This document shows positions 1-5,497 of a DNA stretch of 5,497 bases, in pieces. Position numbers and translations under genes: made by a program. A model generated the notes under the pieces. The model ran no database searches, had not been told where the DNA came from, and saw nothing but the letters and a program-made list of their open reading frames with translations. The stretch's first letter is position 1, and the number at the start of each line of letters is the position of its first letter. Origin of the DNA: Pelagibius sp036570545 (GTDB lineage Bacteria > Pseudomonadota > Alphaproteobacteria > Kiloniellales > Kiloniellaceae); the NCBI GenBank assembly GCA_036570545.1, contig DATCXZ010000150.1, positions 1-5,497 on the forward strand. The letters run 5' to 3'.

Positions 1-316
1 CGCGGAGCTGGGCGAGCAGGCCACGGCCGGCGTGGCGCTCCTGGTTGAAGCCGGCCACGACGATGAGGGCATCGCCAGCAAGATCGCCGGAAAAGCGGCC
101 TTCCGCCGGCACCGGCACACCGCAGGTCAGCGCCGCCGGCGCGCCGTCGGGCGTGACGATCCGCCAAGCGAACAGCGGGCGCCGCGCGACCCGGTTCGCT
201 GCCCGCATCGGGTCGAGCGTCGAGGCCAGCGACATCATCGAGGAGTCGGACAGCAGCAGCAGCGTCACCTGGAGCGGATCGTCCGAGGGCGCGAAGATTG
301 GAGTTTCGTAATTCAT
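1..316 (-). CDS. GlxA/AraC-family transcriptional regulator, CdhR/GbdR-like (N-terminal part, cut by window edge)
   Basis: This is the beginning of a gene read leftward; 105 codons are visible with no stop before the window edge. The translation starts MNYETPIF and continues with a strand-type segment (residues 17-22, VTLLLL), SDSSMMSLASTLDPMRAANR (23-42), FAWRIVTPDG (49-58) and ALIVVAGF (83-90). This order matches the DJ-1/PfpI-like (class I amidotransferase-like) sensor domain of GlxA-type AraC regulators, whose members include the carnitine and glycine-betaine regulators CdhR and GbdR of Pseudomonas. Such proteins are usually a little over 300 residues, with the AraC helix-turn-helix at the C-terminus, here outside the window. 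It is divergent from a carnitine degradation operon, so it is probably the inducer-responsive activator of that operon. No good Shine-Dalgarno lies before the ATG at 316. An in-frame TTG lies directly before it and a TAA two codons further upstream, so the start is well bounded. ArgR-type or other GlxA regulators are alternatives; assignment to carnitine rests on context. Confidence 0.85.
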   Translation of the reverse strand, partial: MNYETPIFAPSDDPLQVTLLLLSDSSMMSLASTLDPMRAANRVARRPLFAWRIVTPDGAPAALTCGVPVPAEGRFSGDLAGDALIVVAGFNQERHAGRGLLAQLR

Positions 317-335
317 CAAGAATTATTCGTAATCC
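305..335. promoter_or_regulatory. Candidate operator: 10-bp direct repeat at 21-bp spacing plus nested 17-bp palindrome
   Basis: The motif TTCGTAATNC occurs at 305-314 and again at 326-335, exactly 21 bp apart, which is two helical turns. Between and overlapping the copies is a perfect inverted repeat with arms TAATTC (309-314) and GAATTA (320-325) around a 5-bp spacer. The stretch is strikingly AT-rich against its surroundings. AraC-family proteins, which carry two helix-turn-helices and often dimerise, commonly bind direct repeats at about this spacing. The site covers the regulator's own start codon (314-316), so autoregulation is possible, as is activation of the divergent operon. That this is a binding site is inference from pattern and position; the elements are short. 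Confidence 0.45.
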
Positions 336-378
336 GCCGACCATAGAACTACAACAACGTCATCATCGCCAGCCAAGA

Positions 379-458
379 GGCCAGAGACAGGGGCCAGAGA
401 CTTAGGCCAAGGACTTGGGGCCAGGGACTTGGGGCCAGGGACTTGGGCCCGGGACTTG
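379..458. repeat. Tandem array of about six 13-14-bp units in the divergent intergenic region
   Basis: Units each beginning GGCC start at 379, 392, 405, 419, 433 and 446, giving periods of 13, 13, 14, 14 and 13. The consensus is close to GGCCAGGGACTTGG. The two units at 419 and 433 are identical, while those toward 379 are degenerate (GAGACAGG and GAGACTTA instead of GGGACTTGG). The array ends about 20 bp before the start codon of the BKACE gene, so it sits in the promoter or 5' leader of the operon. It is too short and too regular in period to be a CRISPR array, and has no unique spacers. A neutral low-complexity tract is the default reading; a regulatory or mRNA-leader role is possible. Confidence 0.85.
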
Positions 459-469
459 GGCAAAGAGAA

Positions 470-476
470 AGGGAGG
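470..476 (+). promoter_or_regulatory. Ribosome binding site deciding the start of the BKACE gene
   Basis: The purine tract AGGGAGG ends 6 bases before the ATG at 483, a strong Shine-Dalgarno at normal spacing. It supports that ATG over the in-frame TTG at 429, whose extra 18 codons would be a translation of the tandem repeat array. Confidence 0.8.
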
Positions 477-482
477 CCTGCC

Positions 483-1388
483 ATGGGACTGCAGCCGAGC
501 CGCGAGGTCTTCATCACCTGCGCCGTGACCGGCGCGGGCGACACCACCGGGCGCTCCGACAAGGTGCCGGTGACGCCGCGCCAGATCGCCGACTCCTGCA
601 TCGAGGCGGCCGCCGCCGGCGCCGCCATCGTGCATATCCACGTGCGCGATCCGGAGAGCGGCCGGCCGGCGCGCGATCCCGCGCTCTATGCCGAGGTGGT
701 CGACCACATCCGGGCCGCGGGCACCGATGTGGTGCTGAACCTCACCGCCGGCATGGGCGGCGACCTGACGCTCGGCAGCGTCGAGCAGCCGCTGCCGCCG
801 GCAGCCGGCGGCACCGACATGGCCGGCGCGACCGAGCGCCTCGCCCACGTCGCCCAGATCCTGCCGGAGATCTGCACCATCGACTGCGGCACCATGAACT
901 TCGGCGAGGGCGACTACATCATGACCAACACGCCGGCCATGCTGAAGGCCATGGCCCGGCAGGTGCAGGCGCTCGGCGTGCGCCCGGAGATCGAGGCCTT
1001 CGACACCGGCCACCTGCTGCTCGCCAAGTGGCTGAAGGATCAGGGCCTGATCGACGACCCGGTGGTGATCCAGCTCTGCATGGGCATCCCCTGGGGGGCG
1101 CCCGATGACATGGCGACCCTCATGGCGATGACCGCCAACCTGCCGGCCGACTGGGTGTTCTCCGCCTTCTCCATCGGCCGTAACCAGCTTCCCTATGCGG
1201 CCATGGCGGTGCTCGCCGGCGGCAACATCCGCGTCGGCCTGGAGGACAACATCTGGCTCGGCAAGGGTGAGTTGGCGACCAACGGTCAGCTCGTCGAGCG
1301 GGCTGCGACCATCGCGCGCGCCATGGGCAGCCGTCTCCTCGGTCCTGCCGAGGTGCGCGAGAAGCTGAAGCTGAAGAAGCGCTGGTGA
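483..1388 (+). CDS. cdhC: 3-dehydrocarnitine cleavage enzyme (BKACE, DUF849 family; dehydrocarnitine:acetyl-CoA trimethylamine acetyltransferase)
   Basis: This 301-residue cytoplasmic protein belongs to the zinc-dependent beta-keto acid cleavage enzymes, which take a beta-keto acid plus acetyl-CoA to a new CoA thioester plus acetoacetate. With 3-dehydrocarnitine the products are betainyl-CoA and acetoacetate. Near the N-terminus is ITCAVTGAGDTTGRSDKVPVTP (residues 11-32). HIHVRDP (51-57) supplies the two metal-binding histidines, His51 and His53. RVGLEDN (250-256) supplies the conserved Arg250, the third metal ligand Glu254 and Asp255, at the same spacing as Arg226, Glu230 and Asp231 of the founding family member Kce. 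Length is typical. Where Kce has Glu14, used for its amino-acid substrate, this protein appears to have Gly19 in the GAGDT motif. That agrees with a quaternary ammonium substrate and with CdhC-like members. It is first in the operon and stops 4 bases before the carnitine dehydrogenase gene. Substrate assignment rests on motif plus this neighbour. Confidence 0.93.
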   Translation: MGLQPSREVFITCAVTGAGDTTGRSDKVPVTPRQIADSCIEAAAAGAAIVHIHVRDPESGRPARDPALYAEVVDHIRAAGTDVVLNLTAGMGGDLTLGSVEQPLPPAAGGTDMAGATERLAHVAQILPEICTIDCGTMNFGEGDYIMTNTPAMLKAMARQVQALGVRPEIEAFDTGHLLLAKWLKDQGLIDDPVVIQLCMGIPWGAPDDMATLMAMTANLPADWVFSAFSIGRNQLPYAAMAVLAGGNIRVGLEDNIWLGKGELATNGQLVERAATIARAMGSRLLGPAEVREKLKLKKRW

Positions 1389-1392
1389 TCCT

Positions 1393-2868
1393 ATGACCGT
1401 CGTGAAGAAGGCAGCCGCCATCGGCGGCGGCGTCATCGGGGCCGGCTGGGTGGCCCGCCTGATCGAGAACGGCATCCACGTGGCGGTTTACGATCCGGCG
1501 CCGGGCGCCGAGCAACGCCTGCAGGCGGTGCTCGGCAACGCCGAGCGCGCCTATGGGAAGCTCACCCTGGCGCCGCGCCGCGCCAAGGGCGCGCTCAGCT
1601 TCCAGCCGAGCATCGCCTCGGCAGTCGCCGACGCCGACCTCATCGTCGAGTCGGTGCCGGAACGGCTCGAGGTGAAGCAGGCGGTCTACGCCGAGGTCGA
1701 GCAGGCGGCCGCTCCCCAGGCGCTCATCGCCTCCTCGACCTCCGGCATCCTGCCGACGGACTTGCAGGACGGTATGAAGCGCCCGGAGCGCCTGCTGGTC
1801 GCGCATCCCTTCAACCCGGTCTACCTGCTGCCGCTGGTCGAGCTGGTCGGCGGCCAGCGGACGGCGCCGGAAACCATCGAGCGGGCCAAGGCGATCTACA
1901 CCGCCCTCGGTATGCACCCGCTGCACATCAAGAAGGAGATCGAGGCCTTCGTCGCCGACCGCCTGCTGGAGGCGGTGTGGCGCGAGTGCCTGTGGCTGGT
2001 GACCGACGGCATCGCCACCACGGCGGAGATCGACGACGCGATCCGCTATGGCTTCGGCTTGCGCTGGGCGCAGATGGGCATCTTCGAGACCTACCGCATC
2101 GCCGGCGGCGAGGCCGGCATGCGCCACTTCATGGCGCAGTTCGGGCCCTGCCTGAAGTGGCCCTGGACCAAGCTGACCGACGTGCCCGACTTCACCGACG
2201 AGTTGGTCGACCTCGTCTCCTCGCAGTCCGATGCGCAGTCCGGCGCGCATTCCATCCGCGAGCTGGAGCGCATCCGCGACGACAATCTCGTCGCCATTCT
2301 GCAGGCCCTGAAGGTGAACGACTGGGGCGCCGGCCGGACGCTCGCCGCCTACGAGCGCCGGCTGGTGGACGCCGCCGGCGCTTCGGCCGCTGCGGTCGAC
2401 ATATCGCAGCCGATCGTCACGTTGGAGCGGCGGGTGCCGGCCGAGTGGACCGACTACAACAACCACATGAACGAGAGCCGCTACCTGCAGTGCTTCGCCG
2501 ATGCGAGCGACGCCTTGCTGCGGCTCATCGGCGTCGATGCAGCCTACGTGGCGGCCGGCGGCTCCTACTTCACGGTCGAGACCCACATCCGCCACCTCGA
2601 CGAGGTGGCGGCGCTGGAGCCGGTGCGGGTCACCACCCAGGTGCTCGCGGCCGAGGGCAAGAAGCTGCGCCTCTTCCACCGTCTTTCGCATGGCGACGGC
2701 CGCCTGCTGGCAACGGGCGAGCACCTGCTGATCCACGTGAGCCTGGAGACGCGCAGCGCCGCCGAGCCGGCAGCGGCGATCGCCGCCAAGGCGGCGGAGA
2801 TCGCGCAGGCGCACGCGGCGCTCGCCTGGCCGGAAGAGGCCGGCCGCGCGGTGGGGCAACCGCGCTGA
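1393..2868 (+). CDS. lcdH: L-carnitine dehydrogenase fused to C-terminal betainyl-CoA thioesterase domain
   Basis: A 491-residue fusion. Residues 1 to about 315 are a 3-hydroxyacyl-CoA dehydrogenase-like NAD oxidoreductase: Rossmann motif GGGVIGAGW (11-19), Asp34 closing the second beta strand (favouring NAD over NADP), SSTSG (114-118), HPFNP (138-142) with the presumed catalytic His138, and Glu150 twelve residues later. AFVADRLLEA (185-194) opens the helical C-terminal domain. Asp189 lies where fatty-acid enzymes have a conserved Asn. This domain oxidises L-carnitine to 3-dehydrocarnitine. After an Ala-rich linker, residues about 340-455 form a hotdog thioesterase with the motif EWTDYNNHMNESRYL (351-365), resembling the active-site loop and helix of 4HBT-type enzymes. 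Such fusions are known for bacterial carnitine dehydrogenases, and the domain is taken to hydrolyse betainyl-CoA to glycine betaine. The Ala-rich tail (about 456-491) has no assigned role. It starts 4 bases after the BKACE stop without a strong Shine-Dalgarno, suggesting translational coupling. Both steps flanking the BKACE reaction are therefore in one polypeptide. Confidence 0.93.
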   Translation: MTVVKKAAAIGGGVIGAGWVARLIENGIHVAVYDPAPGAEQRLQAVLGNAERAYGKLTLAPRRAKGALSFQPSIASAVADADLIVESVPERLEVKQAVYAEVEQAAAPQALIASSTSGILPTDLQDGMKRPERLLVAHPFNPVYLLPLVELVGGQRTAPETIERAKAIYTALGMHPLHIKKEIEAFVADRLLEAVWRECLWLVTDGIATTAEIDDAIRYGFGLRWAQMGIFETYRIAGGEAGMRHFMAQFGPCLKWPWTKLTDVPDFTDELVDLVSSQSDAQSGAHSIRELERIRDDNLVAILQALKVNDWGAGRTLAAYERRLVDAAGASAAAVDISQPIVTLERRVPAEWTDYNNHMNESRYLQCFADASDALLRLIGVDAAYVAAGGSYFTVETHIRHLDEVAALEPVRVTTQVLAAEGKKLRLFHRLSHGDGRLLATGEHLLIHVSLETRSAAEPAAAIAAKAAEIAQAHAALAWPEEAGRAVGQPR

Positions 2869-2914
2869 AGAGGGGAAGCCAGGGAGGCAAGCAAGAAAGA
2901 ATGGGAGCAGCCCG

Positions 2915-4075
2915 ATGAACTTCGGCCTCAGCGACGAGCAGCAGATGATCGTCGATACCGTGCGCAGCTTCGTCGAGAAGGAGCTCTATCCGCACGAAGC
3001 CATGGTGGAGCGCGAGCGCGCCGTGCCGCGCGAACTGGGCCTGGAGATCGCCCGCAAGTGCCGCGACATCGGCTTCTTCGCCGCCAACCTGCCGGAGGAA
3101 GTCGGCGGCGGAGGCTTGGGCCACCTGGACTTCACGCTGCTGGAACGCGAGCTCGGCCGCGCTTCCATGGCGCTCACCGTGTTCTTCGGACGGCCGTCGG
3201 GCATTCTCATGGCCTGCGAAGGCGAGCAGCGCGAGCGCTACCTGCTGCCGGCGGCGCACGGCGAGAAGTTTGACGCGCTCGCCATGTCGGAACCGGACGC
3301 CGGGTCCGACGTGCGCGGCATGAAGTGCGCGGCACGACCCGACGGCGGCGACTGGGTGCTGAACGGCAGCAAGCACTTCATCAGCCACGCCGACATCGCC
3401 GATTTCGTCATCGTCTTCGTCGCCTCGGGTGAGGAGGCGACCGCAGCCGGCCCCAAGAAGAAGATCACCTGCTTTCTGGTCGACCGCGGCGCCCCCGGAT
3501 TCGAGATCCGCAGGGGCTACAACTCGGTGTCGCATCACGGCTATCACAACTGCATCCTCACCTTCGACAATTGCCGGCTGCCGGCCGGGCAGGTGCTGGG
3601 CGAGGCGCACCGCGGCTTCGAGCTCGCCAACGACTGGCTCTATGCGACACGCCTCACGGTCGCCGCCATGGCGGTCGGCCGCGCCCGCCGCGCCTTCGAC
3701 TACGGGCTCGCCTACGCCGCCGAGCGCAAGCAGTTCGGCCAGAAGATCGGCCGCTTCCAGGGTGTCTCCTTCAAGCTCGCCGACATGGTAACGGAGATCG
3801 ACGCCGCCGACTGGCTGACCCTCGCGGGCGCCTGGCGCCTCGACCAGGGCCTGCCGGCCAACCGCGAGATCGCTTCGGCCAAGCTCTATGCGACCGAGAT
3901 GCTGGCGCGGGTCACCGACGAGGCGATCCAGATCCACGGCGGCATGGGCCTGATGGACGACCTGCCGCTGGAGCGTTTCTGGCGCGACGCGCGGGTGGAG
4001 CGGATCTGGGACGGCACCTCGGAGATCCAGCGCCACATCATCTCGCGCGAGCTGCTGCGTCCTCTGGGTTGCTGA
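2915..4075 (+). CDS. Acyl-CoA dehydrogenase family protein (candidate gamma-butyrobetainyl-CoA dehydrogenase)
   Basis: A 386-residue FAD flavoprotein of normal family length, with all three domains. The helical N-domain runs to about residue 120. The middle beta domain carries the signature AMSEPDAGSDV (123-133), followed by GSKHFISHADIADF (151-164). The C-terminal helical domain has ERKQFGQKIGRFQ (270-282), QIHGGMGLMDDLPLERFWRD (339-358) and RIWDGTSEIQRHI (363-375). It would make the alpha,beta double bond of an acyl-CoA and pass electrons to electron-transferring flavoprotein. In many family members the catalytic base is the Glu of a YEGTS motif; here that position is Asp366. The alternative Glu location used by isovaleryl-CoA dehydrogenase appears to be Thr245. 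The start has GGGAG (2903-2907) 7 bases upstream. It lies between the carnitine dehydrogenase and a CoA ligase, so gamma-butyrobetainyl-CoA to crotonobetainyl-CoA is a reasonable guess. The family and intactness are certain; the substrate is inferred. Confidence 0.9.
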   Translation: MNFGLSDEQQMIVDTVRSFVEKELYPHEAMVERERAVPRELGLEIARKCRDIGFFAANLPEEVGGGGLGHLDFTLLERELGRASMALTVFFGRPSGILMACEGEQRERYLLPAAHGEKFDALAMSEPDAGSDVRGMKCAARPDGGDWVLNGSKHFISHADIADFVIVFVASGEEATAAGPKKKITCFLVDRGAPGFEIRRGYNSVSHHGYHNCILTFDNCRLPAGQVLGEAHRGFELANDWLYATRLTVAAMAVGRARRAFDYGLAYAAERKQFGQKIGRFQGVSFKLADMVTEIDAADWLTLAGAWRLDQGLPANREIASAKLYATEMLARVTDEAIQIHGGMGLMDDLPLERFWRDARVERIWDGTSEIQRHIISRELLRPLGC

Positions 4076-4093
4076 TGGGGAGTGCTGACGGCG

Positions 4094-5497
4094 ATGCGAT
4101 CGCTTGAGCGCCTGCTGCGCCCCAAGACCATCGCCGTGTTCGGCGGCGGACCGGCCGCCGCGGTGGTCGCCCAATGCGACCGCCTGGGCTTTGCCGGCGA
4201 GATCTGGCCGGTGCATCCGAGCAAGGCGGAGGTGGGCGGGCGCCGCGCCTACCGCAGCGTGGCGGATCTGCCGGGCGCGCCGGATGCCGCCTTCGTGGCG
4301 GTGAACCGGCACCTGACGATCGAGGTGGTGCGCGCGCTGGCCGCCGCCGGCGCCGGCGGCGCGGTCTGCTACGCCTCCGGCTTCCGCGAGGCCGAGGGCG
4401 AGGATGCCGAGGGCGACGGCCTGCAGGCTGAGCTGATCGAGGCGGCCGGCGCCATGCCCATCCTGGGCCCCAACTGCTACGGCATGATCAACTACGGCGA
4501 CGGCGCCCTGCTCTGGCCCGACCAGCACGGCGGCCGGCGCTTGCCCGACGGCCAGCGCGGCGTCGCCATCGTCACGCAGTCGTCCAACATCGCCATCAAC
4601 ATGACGATGCAGCGGCGCGGCCTGCCGCTGGCTTATGTCGTCACCGCCGGCAACCAGGCGCAGACAGGCCTCTCGGAAATCGCGCTCGGCCTGCTCGACG
4701 ACCCGCAGGTCACGGCACTCGGCTTGCACATCGAGGGCTTCGATTCCCTGCGGGCGCTCGAGGCCCTGGCCGCCAAGGCGCGCGCGCTGCGCAAGCCGGT
4801 CATCGCGATGAAGGTCGGCCGCTCCGCCGAGGCGCGTGCCGCGACACTCTCCCACACCGCCTCCCTTGCCGGCTCCGATGCCGCCGCCGACGCCTTCCTG
4901 AAGCGCCTCGGCATTGCCCGGCTCGACTCCGTCCCGGCCTTTCTCGAAGCCCTGAAGCTGCTGCATACGCTCGGCCCGCTGGACGGCTTCGCAATCTCGT
5001 CCATGAGCTGCTCGGGCGGCGAGGCCTCGGTCATGGCCGATGCCGCCGAGGGGCGCCGGGTGACGTACCGCGCCCTCACCGCCGGGCAGGCGAGAGCAGT
5101 GAAGGCGACGCTGGGGCCGCTCGTCACGGTCGCCAACCCGCTCGACTACCACACCTTCATCTGGGCCAACGAGCCGGCCATGACCGCCACCTTCGCGGCC
5201 ATGGTCGCGGCCGGCTTCGACCTCAACCTGCTGGTGCTCGATTTCCCGCGCGCAGACCGCTGCTCGGACGCCGACTGGTGGCCGACGGTGCGCGCCTTCG
5301 AGGCGGCCTTGAAGACAAACGGCGCCAGGGGCGCCATCGTCGCCAGCCTGCCCGAGAACCTCTCCGAGGGGCACGCCGCCGACCTCCTCGCCCGCGGAAT
5401 TGCGCCGCTCTGCGGCATCGACGATGCCCTGGCGGCGGCAGAGGCCGCGGCCAGCATCGGCGCAGCCTGGCGCCGCGACCCGCCGCCGGTGGCGACG
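4094..5497 (+). CDS. ADP-forming-type acyl-CoA ligase (acetate-CoA ligase family), C-terminus beyond the window
   Basis: 468 residues are visible and the frame is open at the right edge. The layout is that of NDP-forming acyl-CoA synthetases. A CoA-binding Rossmann domain spans about 1-140, with VFGGGP (15-20), then EIWPVHP (36-42) and ILGPNCYGMIN (123-133). Next is a flavodoxin-like succinyl-CoA synthetase domain with VAIVTQSSNIAINM (157-170). KVGRS (240-244) and SHTASLAGSD (253-262) contain His254, the residue expected to carry the phosphoryl group. A second flavodoxin-like domain follows from about 290, with SSMSCSGGEASVMAD (302-316) and VANPLDYHTF (346-355). Family members are about 700 residues, so an ATP-grasp domain of some 230 residues should follow. 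ATG 4094 is chosen, with GGGGAG (4077-4082) 11 bases upstream; an in-frame GTG at 4082 would add four residues. It begins 18 bases after the dehydrogenase stop, in the same frame. The likely role is making the CoA thioester used by that enzyme; the substrate is unproven. This family is unrelated to the AMP-forming CaiC. Confidence 0.88.
   Translation, partial: MRSLERLLRPKTIAVFGGGPAAAVVAQCDRLGFAGEIWPVHPSKAEVGGRRAYRSVADLPGAPDAAFVAVNRHLTIEVVRALAAAGAGGAVCYASGFREAEGEDAEGDGLQAELIEAAGAMPILGPNCYGMINYGDGALLWPDQHGGRRLPDGQRGVAIVTQSSNIAINMTMQRRGLPLAYVVTAGNQAQTGLSEIALGLLDDPQVTALGLHIEGFDSLRALEALAAKARALRKPVIAMKVGRSAEARAATLSHTASLAGSDAAADAFLKRLGIARLDSVPAFLEALKLLHTLGPLDGFAISSMSCSGGEASVMADAAEGRRVTYRALTAGQARAVKATLGPLVTVANPLDYHTFIWANEPAMTATFAAMVAAGFDLNLLVLDFPRADRCSDADWWPTVRAFEAALKTNGARGAIVASLPENLSEGHAADLLARGIAPLCGIDDALAAAEAAASIGAAWRRDPPPVAT

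Noticed and set aside
32..346. Plus-strand open frames of 88 and 104 codons at the left edge
   Set aside because: They are opposite the regulator gene, whose minus-strand translation matches the GlxA/AraC sensor domain; the plus-strand products are Arg- and Ser-rich with no motif.
336..378. Specific -35/-10 promoter boxes for the operon
   Set aside because: No pair of hexamers at suitable spacing is convincing; a promoter must exist in 317-482 but cannot be placed by eye.
379..458. CRISPR array
   Set aside because: Units are contiguous 13-14-bp tandem copies with no variable spacers and no cas gene nearby.
429..482. N-terminal extension of the BKACE protein from a TTG at 429
   Set aside because: The 18 extra residues are encoded by the tandem repeat and are unlike the family; the ATG at 483 has a strong Shine-Dalgarno and gives a normal N-terminus.
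402..1475. A 357-codon minus-strand open frame antisense to the BKACE gene
   Set aside because: Its C-terminus is just the translated tandem repeat and the rest is biased antisense sequence opposite a conserved enzyme.
1120..2859. A 579-codon minus-strand open frame antisense to lcdH
   Set aside because: Same reason: no domain motif, Arg/Gly/Asp-rich composition, and the plus strand has clear dehydrogenase and thioesterase motifs.
2869..2914. Terminator between lcdH and the acyl-CoA dehydrogenase gene
   Set aside because: The 46-base gap is purine-rich with no GC hairpin followed by a T run; read-through in one operon is more likely.
2630..5374. A 914-codon open frame on the minus strand, antisense to the dehydrogenase, the ligase and the end of lcdH
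   Set aside because: It crosses three well-supported plus-strand genes. Its translation is a compositionally biased mix rich in Gly, Ala, His and Arg without recognisable motifs. Long antisense frames are expected where GC is very high and stop codons are rare.

Overview
This is a very GC-rich proteobacterial window, most like an alphaproteobacterium by codon use and gene content; the exact lineage cannot be fixed from sequence alone. It holds a carnitine/betaine catabolic gene cluster with a divergent regulator gene at its left edge. All complete reading frames are intact, and I see no mobile element, CRISPR array, rRNA or tRNA.

Layout: (1) Positions 1-316, minus strand, carry the N-terminal part of a GlxA-type AraC-family regulator (CdhR/GbdR-like), cut by the window edge. 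(2) Positions 317-482 are the divergent intergenic region. Its regulator-proximal end is AT-rich, with a 17-bp palindrome and a 10-bp direct repeat at exactly 21-bp periodicity. Further right, about six tandem 13-14-bp units lie just upstream of the catabolic genes. (3) Positions 483-1388, 1393-2868, 2915-4075 and 4094-end, all plus strand, form one compact operon. In order they encode a DUF849/BKACE beta-keto acid cleavage enzyme, L-carnitine dehydrogenase fused to a hotdog thioesterase, an acyl-CoA dehydrogenase, and an ADP-forming-type acyl-CoA ligase that runs off the right edge.

How the genes fit together: the first two genes are enough for the known aerobic route. L-carnitine is oxidised to 3-dehydrocarnitine. 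The BKACE enzyme then cleaves that with acetyl-CoA to betainyl-CoA plus acetoacetate, and the thioesterase domain releases glycine betaine. The last two genes could feed this route by activating and desaturating a precursor such as gamma-butyrobetaine to crotonobetainyl-CoA. That step would need a hydratase, which is not in the window, to give carnitinyl-CoA. The feeder role is inferred from context, not shown by the sequence. No transporter is visible here.

Nothing in the window is a clearly new biological system. The most useful leads are the structured divergent control region, the Asp in place of the usual catalytic Glu in the acyl-CoA dehydrogenase, and the pairing of an NDP-forming-type ligase with the carnitine core.
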